Part shown: positions 13,710-21,199 of the stretch, in pieces
How positions within the stretch are numbered: the stretch's first letter is position 1
Layout of the letters: every line of letters begins with the position of its first letter
Origin: CADCVW01 sp035644935
GTDB lineage: Bacteria; Pseudomonadota; Alphaproteobacteria; Sphingomonadales; Sphingomonadaceae
Direction: 5' to 3'
Assembly: GCA_035644935.1 (NCBI GenBank)
Contig: DASQNO010000079.1
Coordinates: 1-22,924, forward strand
DNA length: 22,924 nucleotides
The notes under the pieces: generated by a model
The model's input: the letters and a program-made list of their open reading frames with translations, nothing else
What the model was told of the DNA's origin: nothing
Databases searched by the model: none
Program-made: the position numbers and the translations under genes

Positions 13710-15911
13710 ATGGCGGGCAGAGTCGGCTTGGAACTTTGGGGCGGACCCGAATGCACGATCAATCGCGTCGGCGACGCGTTTCGCGACCAGACGCGGCTGA
13801 CCGGCCACCACGACCGGACCGGCGATCTCGCAGCCTTCGCCGCGTTGGGGTTGAAGGCGATACGCTACCCCGTCCTGTGGGAACGCATCGCGCCTGACGA
13901 TCCGGATACGCGGGACTGGACGTGGACGGACGCGCGGCTCGCCGAGATTCGCGCGCTCGGCATGCGGCCGATCGCCGGGCTGATTCACCACGGCAGCGGG
14001 CCGCGTTACACCAGCCTGGTCGCCGACGACCTCGTGTCCCTGTTCGTCGACCACGCTGCGGCCGTGGCCGAGCGCTATCCGTGGATCGACGACTGGACGC
14101 CGGTCAACGAACCGCTGACCACCGCCCGCTTCAGCGCGCTGTACGGCTTCTGGTACCCGCACGCGCGCGACGACCGCGCCTTCTGGACCGCGATGCTGAA
14201 CCAGATCGACGCGACGCGCGGCGCGATGCGCGCGATCCGGCGGGTGAACCCCGCCGCGCGGCTGGTGCAGACCGAAGACCTCGGGTTCTACTATTCGACG
14301 CCGCCGCTGGCCCACGTCGCCGCGCGCTACAACCTCCGCCGCTGGCTGACCTGGGACCTGCTGACGGGCCGCGTCACGCCCGATCATGCAATGTGGCCGG
14401 CGATCGCGGCGGCGGGCCTCGCCGACCGCGCGCGCGCGATCGCCGACGACCCCTGCCCGCCCGACGTCGTCGGCGTGAACCACTACATTACCTCCGAACG
14501 CTTCCTCGACCATCGCGACTACCCGTTCCCAATGGCGGCGGAGGGGTACCACGACCACACCGCCGCGCGCGTCCTCCACCCGCCGCCGCTCGGGCTCGGC
14601 GCGCTGCTGCGCCAGGCGTGGGACCGATACGGCCTGGCGCTAGCGGTCACGGAAAGTCATCTGGGCTGCACGCGCGAGGAACAATTGCGCTGGCTTTGGC
14701 AGAGCTGGCGGACGTGCGAGACGCTGCAGGGCGACGGCGTCGACATTCGCGCGCTGACCGCCTGGGCGCTGGTCGGCAATGTCGACTGGAGCAGTCTGAT
14801 CACCCGCGACGACGGTCATTACGAAGCCGGTCCGTGGGACGTCAGCGGACCCGCGCCGCGGCCGACGGCGGTGGCCGGGCTGCTGCGCGGCCTGGGCGGC
14901 GACGCGGACGCGCTGGCGCATTGGACCACGCACCCCGCGATGGCGGGCGACGGCTGGTGGCGGCGCGACATCCGGCTGATCCATCCACCCTACGCCTGGG
15001 CCGAAGCGGAGGAGGCGGCGGCGAGCGAGGCGGAGGTCCGGCCGGTCTTGATCACGGGCGCGACGGGCACGCTCGGCCGCGCATTCGCGGGCGCGTGCGA
15101 CCTGCGCGGGCTTGCGTACGTGCTGACCGACCGAACTGTGATGGCGGTCGATGATCCGAACGCGGTCGCCCGAACACTGGATGAGCACCGGCCCTGGGCG
15201 GTGATCAACACCGCCGGCTGGGTCCGCGTCGACGATGCCGAAGCGGAGGTAGAAGCCTGCATGAAGGCCAATACCGACGGGGCCGCCGTCCTCGCCGACG
15301 CCTGCGCGGCGCGCGGCATCCACTACACCACCTTTTCCTCGGACCTCGTGTTCGGCGGCCGGGAGGGCGGCGCCTATGTGGAGAGCGACGCGCCGGCGCC
15401 GCTCAACATCTATGGGCGCAGCAAGGCTGAGGCGGAGCGGCTGGTCGCCGAGGCCGGCGGGCGGGCGCTCGTCGTGCGCACCGCCGCCTTCTTCTCCCCG
15501 TACGACCAGCATAATTTCGCGATGCACGTGGAACGCACGCTGCGCGCAGGGGGCACGGTGCGCGCGTCGGCGGACCACGTGGTGACGCCGTCCTACGTCC
15601 CCGATCTCGTCAGCGCCTGCCTCGACCTCGTTATCGATGACGAGACGGGCCTCTGGCACCTGGCGAACCACGATCCGGTCAGCTGGCTGGAGTTCGGGCG
15701 GCGCGTGGCAATGGCGCTGGACCTGGACGCGTCACGCGTCGAGCCTGCCGGGCCGGACGAACTCGGCTGGCGCGCGGAGCGGCCGCGGGACGTCTCGCTG
15801 GCGTCCGAACGGGGGCGGTTGCTGGCGTCGCTGGATCACGCGCTCGCCCGGTACGCGGCCGTGCGGCGGCGGCATATTGCGGAGGTGGGGACGGCCGAAC
15901 TCGCCGCCTGA
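13710..15911 (+). CDS. Fusion of a GH1-like glycosidase and an RmlD-like sugar-nucleotide reductase
   Basis: This 733-aa protein has two enzymatic parts. Residues 1-430 resemble family 1 (clan A) glycoside hydrolases: RYPVLWERIAP (52-62), the acid/base motif TPVNEP (130-135, E134), NHY near 257, and a nucleophile-like VTESHLG (313-319, E315) where GH1 usually has TENG. After an acidic Ala/Glu linker (about 430-443), residues 445-720 resemble the dTDP-4-dehydrorhamnose reductase (RmlD) branch of short-chain dehydrogenases: nucleotide motif LITGATGTLGRAF (447-459), NTAGWVRVDDAEAE (500-513), SSDLVFGG (543-550) and active-site YGRSK (568-572). No signal peptide is visible, so it is likely cytoplasmic. 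The pairing suggests action on a deoxy-sugar-containing glycan or glycolipid precursor, but the substrate is unknown. ATG 13710 has AGGG only three bases upstream. Confidence 0.88.
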   Translation: MAGRVGLELWGGPECTINRVGDAFRDQTRLTGHHDRTGDLAAFAALGLKAIRYPVLWERIAPDDPDTRDWTWTDARLAEIRALGMRPIAGLIHHGSGPRYTSLVADDLVSLFVDHAAAVAERYPWIDDWTPVNEPLTTARFSALYGFWYPHARDDRAFWTAMLNQIDATRGAMRAIRRVNPAARLVQTEDLGFYYSTPPLAHVAARYNLRRWLTWDLLTGRVTPDHAMWPAIAAAGLADRARAIADDPCPPDVVGVNHYITSERFLDHRDYPFPMAAEGYHDHTAARVLHPPPLGLGALLRQAWDRYGLALAVTESHLGCTREEQLRWLWQSWRTCETLQGDGVDIRALTAWALVGNVDWSSLITRDDGHYEAGPWDVSGPAPRPTAVAGLLRGLGGDADALAHWTTHPAMAGDGWWRRDIRLIHPPYAWAEAEEAAASEAEVRPVLITGATGTLGRAFAGACDLRGLAYVLTDRTVMAVDDPNAVARTLDEHRPWAVINTAGWVRVDDAEAEVEACMKANTDGAAVLADACAARGIHYTTFSSDLVFGGREGGAYVESDAPAPLNIYGRSKAEAERLVAEAGGRALVVRTAAFFSPYDQHNFAMHVERTLRAGGTVRASADHVVTPSYVPDLVSACLDLVIDDETGLWHLANHDPVSWLEFGRRVAMALDLDASRVEPAGPDELGWRAERPRDVSLASERGRLLASLDHALARYAAVRRRHIAEVGTAELAA

Positions 15912-15961
15912 GGTGTTGGTGACTTCGGGATGTGCCCGCTTGATGCAGCGCCTGAGGATGT

Positions 15962-16093
15962 CCTCCCCTGCTTTTGCAGGGGAGGGGGACCAGCGAAGCT
16001 GGTGGAGGGGCCTCTTTACGGTAAAACCGGACAAGGCCCCTCCACCATCTCGCTTCGCGAGACGGTCCCCCTCCCCTCGAAAGCGAGGGGAGG
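15962..16093. repeat. Composite palindromic element (REP/BIME-like) between two genes
   Basis: Two outer hairpins flank an inner inverted repeat. CCTCCCCTGC/GCAGGGGAGG (15962-15985, TTTT loop) and CCTCCCCTCG/CGAGGGGAGG (16070-16093, AAAG loop) are each perfect 10-bp stems. GGTGGAGGGGCC (16001-16012) pairs perfectly with GGCCCCTCCACC (16035-16046). Smaller hairpins (ACCAGC-GAA-GCTGGT at 15989-16003, TCTCG-CTTCG-CGAGA) sit between them. It lies 50 nt after the stop of the fusion gene and 25 nt before the stop of the converging penicillin-binding protein. It could protect or end both transcripts, but no T-run is present. Confidence 0.88.
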
Positions 16094-16118
16094 ACGATCC
16101 AGGTTTCGATCGATGAGC

Positions 16119-18236
16119 TTAGCGCTCCCGCCGCGGAGGCTCGGCGGTTCCCTCCTCCACCTCCGCCCGGACATCCTCGATGATGCGGCGGCCTTCGCGC
16201 GCGACCGCTTCGACGTCCTCGAAAGCGCCAGATTCGACACCCAAGCGCCGCGCGGCCTCGCCGATCTCGCCCGCCGATCGTTCGATCTCCTCGAAGTCCT
16301 CGATGAAGATCGTCTCGCCGCCGTCGACGATCACCGGCGGGGCGCGGTCCGGCGCGACCTCGGCCGCGCGCGGCGTGGCGGCGCGGACGGGCGCGCCTGC
16401 CGTCACGCGCAGGGCGGAGGCCATGAAGTCGCGCCAGATGCGCGCGGGCACGCCGCCGCCGGTGACGCCCTTCATCGGCGAATTGTCGTCGTTGCCGACC
16501 CAGACGCCGACCACCAGGTCCCCCGCGAAGCCGATGAACATCGCGTCGCGGTGATCCTGCGTCGTGCCCGTCTTGCCGAACGCGGGCACCGACAGGCGCG
16601 CCGCGCGGCCGGTGCCGGTGGTGATTGCGGCGCCCAGCATCTCGCGCATCGCCGCCGTGTCCCGCCGCCCCATGCGCCCGCGCGTCAGGCCCGACAGGTC
16701 GTACCAAGCCTTGGCGTCCGCAGCCTCGGGCACGCCGCGCGGGCGCACGGGCCAGCTACCATTGGCGATGCCCGCATAAGCCGCGGTCATCTCGAGCAGC
16801 GTCGTCGCCGATGTCCCCAGCGCCAGGCTGGGCTCGGCGGTCAGGTCGCCGCGAATGCCTAGATCGCGCACCGCCTTGCTCACCGCGTCGCGCCCGACCC
16901 GCTCCTGCAGCCGCACCGCCGCGACGTTGGAAGAGGCCGCGAACGCCTCACGTAAACTCACCGTCCCGCGATACCGCCCATCGTAATTCTTCGGGCTCCA
17001 CCCGGCGACGGTAATCGCCGCGTCTTCGATCTCGCTGTCCGGCGTCAGCCCCGCGCGGATCGCGGCCAGATAAACGAACAACTTGAACGTCGACCCCGGC
17101 TGCCGCTTCGCCTGCGTAGCGCGATTAAAGCGGCTGGCCTTGTAGCTGCGGCCGCCGACCATTGCGACGACCTCGCCATTGGGGCGCATCGCAACCAGCG
17201 CCGCCTGCGCACCGCCCAGGCTCGCGCGCCCGATCGTGCGGACGGCGAGCTTCTGCAGATCGGCGTCGAGTGTGGTTGCGACCCGCACCTCGCCATAGTC
17301 GGCCTCCGCCACGCGGCGCGCCTGCGGCCACACCCAGTCGGCGAAATAGGTGCCGGTGGGCAGGTCGCCGCGGCGGCGCAGTACGGATGCGGGCCGGGCG
17401 AGGTCCGACTGGCGTTGAGTGATCACGCCCTCGCGCACCATGGCGGCCTCGACCAGTTCCGCTCGCGCGCGCGCCAGCTTGAGGCTCGCGGTCGGGGCCA
17501 GGCGCGAGGGGGCCTTGACGACGCCCGCCAGCATCGCCGCCTGCGCGATGCTCAGCCGCTCGGGCTCGCGCCCGAAATAATGGCGGGACGCGGCGCGCAG
17601 GCCGTAGACGCCGTCGCCGAAGTAGATCGACGACATGTAGCGGCCGAGGATTTCGTCCTTCGTCAGCCACGCCTCCAGCCAGCCGGCGATCAGCACTTCG
17701 CGCAGTTTGCGTACCATGTTCTGGTCGGCGGTGAGGAACGCGGTCTTGGCGAGCTGCTGCGTGATGGTGCTGCCACCTTCGCGCACGCCGCCGGCGCGCA
17801 GGTTGACCCAGGCGGCGCGGACGATGCCCTTGGGATCGATGCCGGGGTGACCGTAGAAGCGGCGGTCCTCGATCGCGACGAACGCCATGGGCACGTGCCT
17901 GGGCAAGTCCGCGACCTCGACGGGCGCTTCCTTGATCGACCCGCGCCGCGCGATGGGCTGCCCGTCGGCGGACACCAGCAGCATGGCGGGCGCGGGCAGC
18001 GGTTCGAGTGCGCGCCCGAGCGGCGTGGTGATCGCCAGCCAGGCGACAAACAAACCCAGCGCGAGCAGCAGCCACGGCCACCAGCGCCGCCTGCGGCCGG
18101 CGGGCGCGACCTCGCCCGCGTCGGACGGAAACGCCGGCGCACCAGGTTCCGCCTTCAACGACGCAAGGCGCGCCTCCAGCTCGGCGATGGTGACGGTGCG
18201 ATGGGGATCGACCCGTTCGGCGGCCTCGAAGTTCAA
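16119..18236 (-). CDS. Bifunctional penicillin-binding protein, PBP1 class (GT51 + transpeptidase)
   Basis: This 705-aa inner-membrane enzyme polymerises and cross-links peptidoglycan. A cytoplasmic N-terminus (1-50) and one membrane span (WWPWLLLALGLFVAWLAI, 52-69) precede the glycosyltransferase domain: IEDRRFYGHPGID (122-134, E123), GGSTITQQLAK (154-164), second Glu E180 and SSIYFG (202-207). The transpeptidase domain carries PGSTFK (380-385, nucleophile S382), SSN (435-437) and GKTGT (554-558). No OB-type insert is evident, unlike typical alphaproteobacterial PBP1A. After about residue 620 there is an unusual acidic, helical tail (IFIEDFEEIE..., VESGAFEDVEAVARE). The only start between the upstream in-frame stop (18261-18263) and the domain is TTG 18236, with AGGA about 13 bases upstream. 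It diverges from the GT4 gene. Confidence 0.93.
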   Translation of the reverse strand: MNFEAAERVDPHRTVTIAELEARLASLKAEPGAPAFPSDAGEVAPAGRRRRWWPWLLLALGLFVAWLAITTPLGRALEPLPAPAMLLVSADGQPIARRGSIKEAPVEVADLPRHVPMAFVAIEDRRFYGHPGIDPKGIVRAAWVNLRAGGVREGGSTITQQLAKTAFLTADQNMVRKLREVLIAGWLEAWLTKDEILGRYMSSIYFGDGVYGLRAASRHYFGREPERLSIAQAAMLAGVVKAPSRLAPTASLKLARARAELVEAAMVREGVITQRQSDLARPASVLRRRGDLPTGTYFADWVWPQARRVAEADYGEVRVATTLDADLQKLAVRTIGRASLGGAQAALVAMRPNGEVVAMVGGRSYKASRFNRATQAKRQPGSTFKLFVYLAAIRAGLTPDSEIEDAAITVAGWSPKNYDGRYRGTVSLREAFAASSNVAAVRLQERVGRDAVSKAVRDLGIRGDLTAEPSLALGTSATTLLEMTAAYAGIANGSWPVRPRGVPEAADAKAWYDLSGLTRGRMGRRDTAAMREMLGAAITTGTGRAARLSVPAFGKTGTTQDHRDAMFIGFAGDLVVGVWVGNDDNSPMKGVTGGGVPARIWRDFMASALRVTAGAPVRAATPRAAEVAPDRAPPVIVDGGETIFIEDFEEIERSAGEIGEAARRLGVESGAFEDVEAVAREGRRIIEDVRAEVEEGTAEPPRRER

Positions 18237-18369
18237 CCCGGTTCCCGTTTCCTGCCCGTGTTACCCGGCTATAGCGCACGAGATGAACGCGAGTGCAACG
18301 GTTTCGCCGCACGTTCGCGGCGCGACGCAGGGGTTGGCGTTTACCATCCCGGCCCTTTACGGGCGTCGG

Positions 18370-19530
18370 GTGGTTGTTTCCGATCTTCGCATCGCCCTGT
18401 TCACGGGCAACTACAACTATGTCCGCGACGGCGCGAACCAGGCGCTCAACCGGCTCGTCGCCTACTTGCAGGAACAGGGCGCGGCCGTGCGCATCTATTC
18501 GCCGCGTACCGACACGCCGGCGTTCCCTTCGGTCGGCAAGGTCATCGGTATCCCCGCGCTGGCGCTGCCCGGGCGCGGTGAATATCGCGCGCCGCTCTAC
18601 ATCCCGACGTCGGTAAAGCGGGACATTGCCGCGTTCGCGCCGACGCATTTCCACATCGCCAGTCCCGAGGTTCTGGGTCACCGCGCGGTGACGCTGGCGC
18701 GCAAGGTCGGGCGGCCGGTGATCGCATCGGTGCACACGCGGTTCGAGACCTACCCGCGCTACTACAACGCGGCGTTCCTGGAGCCGCTGTTCGAGACGAT
18801 GCTGCGCCGGCTCTATCGCCGTTGCGACGCGATCTTCGCGCCGTCCGAATCGATGGCGACGCTGCTGCGCGAGCAGCGGATGAACGATCATGTCGGCATC
18901 TGGTCGCGCGGGATCGACGCCGCCCTGTTCAACCCGGGCGCGCGCGACCTCGGCTGGCGGCGCGGCCTGGGCATCGCCGACGAGGAGCCGGTGGTCGGCT
19001 TCGTCGGGCGGCTGGTGATGGAAAAGGGTCTGGATGTGTTCGCCGACGCGGTGCGCGTGCTCGCCGCCCGCGGGGTCAGGCACCGCGTGCTGGTCGTCGG
19101 CGAAGGCCCGGCGCGCGGCTGGTTCTCCGACGCGCTTCCCGACGCGATCTTCGCGGGGTTCCAGAAGGGCGCGGACCTCGGCCGCGCGGTCGCCAGCCTC
19201 GACATGCTGTTCAACCCGTCGGTGACCGAAACGTTCGGCAACGTCACGCTGGAGGCGATGGCCACCGGCCTGCCGGTGGTCGCCGCCCGCGCGACGGGGT
19301 CGACCAGCCTCGTCGCGCACGGCGTCAGCGGCGCGCTTGTGGAGCCGGGCGACGCCGAAGCCTTCGCCGATGCGCTGCAGCTTTATTGCGAAGACACGCA
19401 AGCGCGCCGCGCCGCCGGCGACGCCGGCCTTGCCGCAAGCCGCCGCTACAGCTGGGACGCGGTAAATGCCAAGCTTGTTGAAGGCTACCTGGAGGTGGGC
19501 CGGCGGGGGGGGCGAGCTGCTCGGGCCTAA
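18370..19530 (+). CDS. GT4-family glycosyltransferase (MgtA/PimB-like)
   Basis: This 386-aa retaining glycosyltransferase of GT-B fold would add a sugar to a lipid or glycan acceptor at the cytoplasmic face of the membrane. The N-terminal acceptor domain starts LRIALFTGNYNYVRDGANQ with the Gly-rich first loop. HTRFETYPRYY (122-132) and APSESM (157-162) are family-typical. The C-terminal donor domain has VGFVGRLVMEKGLDVF (209-224; R214 and K219 near the donor phosphates), VVGEGP and the EX7E motif ETFGNVTLE (E287-E295). The exact donor cannot be read. GTG 18370 is chosen because homology-like sequence begins a few residues later. An in-frame ATG at 18283 would add 29 atypical residues, and neither has a strong ribosome site. 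CTATAG (18269-18274) is a weak -10 candidate in the divergent region shared with the penicillin-binding protein. Confidence 0.88.
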   Translation: MVVSDLRIALFTGNYNYVRDGANQALNRLVAYLQEQGAAVRIYSPRTDTPAFPSVGKVIGIPALALPGRGEYRAPLYIPTSVKRDIAAFAPTHFHIASPEVLGHRAVTLARKVGRPVIASVHTRFETYPRYYNAAFLEPLFETMLRRLYRRCDAIFAPSESMATLLREQRMNDHVGIWSRGIDAALFNPGARDLGWRRGLGIADEEPVVGFVGRLVMEKGLDVFADAVRVLAARGVRHRVLVVGEGPARGWFSDALPDAIFAGFQKGADLGRAVASLDMLFNPSVTETFGNVTLEAMATGLPVVAARATGSTSLVAHGVSGALVEPGDAEAFADALQLYCEDTQARRAAGDAGLAASRRYSWDAVNAKLVEGYLEVGRRGGRAARA

Positions 19531-19618
19531 GTCGGTGTCCGGACGCGCTGCATTGCAAGGATGCGGCCAGGCCGGCTATCAACCACCAATGCTTTGAGCA
19601 TGTGCGGAGTGGGTTGAA

Positions 19619-20488
19619 ATGTTCGCAAGGTCGATTTGCGCTCTGGTTATTACCGCCGCGCCGCTTGGCCCGTTGTTGGCGAAGGTTAACGCGCCGGAGA
19701 CGCTGACGCGCACCGGCAAGTGGGTGGTCAATTATGATGGCGACGCCTGCCACCTTCTCGCCCAGTTCGGGACGGACAAAGACATTCTGGCCATGCGCCT
19801 AACGCGCTACGAGCCGGGCGAAGCGTTCCACCTCAGCCTGTACGGCCGCAAGCTGGCCAGCGATGCCCCCCGGATCGATGCGGATGTGGACTTCGGTCTC
19901 GCGGGGGCTCCCGTCCGGATGGAGGCCGTGACCGGCCAAGTCGGCAAACTGCCTTTGCTGCTGTTCGGATTGATAAGGCTGGACGGTTGGGAGCAAACCG
20001 GACCTGACGAGACCGGCCCTTCGCTGTCCCCGCGGCAGGAAGCGGCCGTGTCGGGGGTGACGGTGAAGATCGAGCGCAAGAGACCTTTCCGACTGGAGTT
20101 CGGCTCGCTGGCCAAGCCGATGGAGCAGTTGCGGACGTGTCAGGCGGATCTGTTGAAGAGCTGGGGCTACGACCCGGTCGTCCAGACTACGCTTACGAAG
20201 CAAGCGCGGCCGGCAAACGCCCCGGCCACCTGGCTGAAGGCCGGGGATTACCCGGGCAAGGCGAGGGAGATGGGCCAGAACGGCATCGTGCAGTTTCGCC
20301 TGGACGTGGACGCCGCCGGCAACATCTCCGGCTGTCACGTCCTGGCGCGTACGAAGCCTGACGTTTTCGCGGACGCAACCTGCCGCGCGGTGACCCGCCG
20401 CGCGAAGCTCGATCACGCGTTGGACGTCAACGGCAAGCCCGTCCCGTCCTTCTACGTTCAAAGGGTCCGTTGGCAGATGACGGATTAG
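19619..20488 (+). CDS. Secreted protein with C-terminal TonB-like domain
   Basis: This 289-aa protein has a probable signal peptide (MFARSICALVITAAPLGPLLA, then KV or cleavage after VNA). A middle region of unknown fold (about 30-180) follows, then a TonB-C-like domain (about 207-286). The domain shows YPGKAREMGQNGIVQFRLDV (211-230), VDAAGNISGCHV, a second Cys (C255) in ATCRAVTRRAKL, and a final VRW. Classical TonB keeps an uncleaved anchor with a proline-rich spacer, and both are missing here. A free periplasmic role or partner-binding module is more likely than energy transduction. Paired cysteines C239 and C255 could form a disulfide. ATG 19619 has GGAG nine bases upstream. No transport gene lies next to it. 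Confidence 0.75.
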   Translation: MFARSICALVITAAPLGPLLAKVNAPETLTRTGKWVVNYDGDACHLLAQFGTDKDILAMRLTRYEPGEAFHLSLYGRKLASDAPRIDADVDFGLAGAPVRMEAVTGQVGKLPLLLFGLIRLDGWEQTGPDETGPSLSPRQEAAVSGVTVKIERKRPFRLEFGSLAKPMEQLRTCQADLLKSWGYDPVVQTTLTKQARPANAPATWLKAGDYPGKAREMGQNGIVQFRLDVDAAGNISGCHVLARTKPDVFADATCRAVTRRAKLDHALDVNGKPVPSFYVQRVRWQMTD

Positions 20489-20520
20489 GGGCTCCTCCGC
20501 TGTTAGCGTGCGAAGAGCCC
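20489..20520. terminator. Hairpin between converging genes, possible terminator
   Basis: GGGCTC (20489-20494) pairs with GAGCCC (20515-20520), and CGCT/AGCG (20498-20508) pairs inside it. It fills the whole gap between the TonB-C gene and the converging PadR gene. Neither side has a T-run, so termination is only suggested by position. Confidence 0.3.
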
Positions 20521-21122
20521 TATGAGCGCTCGATCTTCTGCGCGACTTCGTCAAGCAGCGTCGCGACCGCGTATTGGATGTCGGCCGTGACGCCTTCCGG
20601 GGACATGCGCGCCTGCAGCTCAGTGCGCAGATTTCCCATGGCGCGCCGCACCGGCGCCGCGTCGCTGCGGGCGCGGGCGGCGCCGAGTACGGCGAGGCGG
20701 GCGAACAGGGCGGCGACCTCCTCCGACTTTTCGGCCAGCACCGCATGACCCGCGTCGGTGACCGCGAACAGCTTGCGCGCGCCGCCGCCGCCGCTTGCCA
20801 TCGGCGCTTCGTCGATCAGCCCCGTGTCGGCGAGCAGCGTCAGAGTCGGGTACACGACACCCGGGCTGGGCGCATAGGCGCCACCCGTCCGCGCCTCGAT
20901 GTCGCGGATCAGGTCGTACCCGTGGCGCGGCTGGTCGGCGATCAACTTGAGCAGGACGAGCCGCAATTCGTCGCCGCCGAACATCCGCCGCCGACCGCTC
21001 TTGCCGCCTCCGCCAGGATGCGGAAAGCCGCGCCCGTGCCGTGCCCACATTGCGCAAAACTCCCGCGGTCCGCAGCCGCCGTCCGTGCATGCCAAACATC
21101 TCGGTTCCATTTCGAGTGTCAT
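20520..21122 (-). CDS. PadR-family transcriptional regulator with four-cysteine N-terminus
   Basis: From ATG 21122 this is a 200-aa DNA-binding repressor. The winged-helix PadR core begins at about residue 47 (MFGGDELRLVLLKLIADQPRHGYDLIRDIEARTGG) and continues with YAPSPGVVYPTLTLLADTGLI and the wing KLFAVTDAG. A C-terminal helical dimerisation part follows (about 130-200). Before the core lies a Gly/Arg-rich linker and an unusual cysteine set, CLACTDGGCGPREFC (C9, C12, C17, C23), which suggests a metal or redox site. Possible starts are GTG 21155, ATG 21122 and ATG 21110. None has a good ribosome site, and the cysteines are present in all. The palindrome just upstream of ATG 21122 suggests autoregulation. 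It diverges from rarA. Confidence 0.85.
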   Translation of the reverse strand: MTLEMEPRCLACTDGGCGPREFCAMWARHGRGFPHPGGGGKSGRRRMFGGDELRLVLLKLIADQPRHGYDLIRDIEARTGGAYAPSPGVVYPTLTLLADTGLIDEAPMASGGGGARKLFAVTDAGHAVLAEKSEEVAALFARLAVLGAARARSDAAPVRRAMGNLRTELQARMSPEGVTADIQYAVATLLDEVAQKIERS

Positions 21123-21133
21123 GCGGCGTAGCA

Positions 21134-21145
21134 AAGATATATCTT
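21134..21145. promoter_or_regulatory. Perfect 12-bp palindrome AAGATATATCTT, candidate PadR operator
   Basis: AAGATATATCTT is fully self-complementary and strikingly AT-rich against its surroundings. It lies 12 bases upstream of ATG 21122 of padR and 55 bases upstream of the rarA start. TATATC within it could serve as a -10 element in either direction. A dimeric winged-helix repressor bound here would cover both transcription starts. Operator function is inferred from position and symmetry. Confidence 0.5.
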
Positions 21146-21199
21146 GTAGTGACACGAGTGCGACGTGAAGTTTTTCGGAGGAATGTTTATCGCGCGGAG

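Noticed and set aside
15962..16093. Repeat as CRISPR or insertion-sequence ends
   Set aside because: No regular repeat-spacer pattern, no transposase, no flanking target duplication seen; nested palindromes fit a REP-like element.
17887..18369. Long N-terminal extension of the GT4 gene back to 17887
   Set aside because: It overlaps the PBP coding region on the other strand and lacks family sequence; the GT4 domain begins right after 18370.
17125..19401. Antisense 758-codon frame across the penicillin-binding protein and GT4 genes
   Set aside because: Partly out of frame with the real PBP gene and partly opposite the GT4 gene, both of which have intact motifs.
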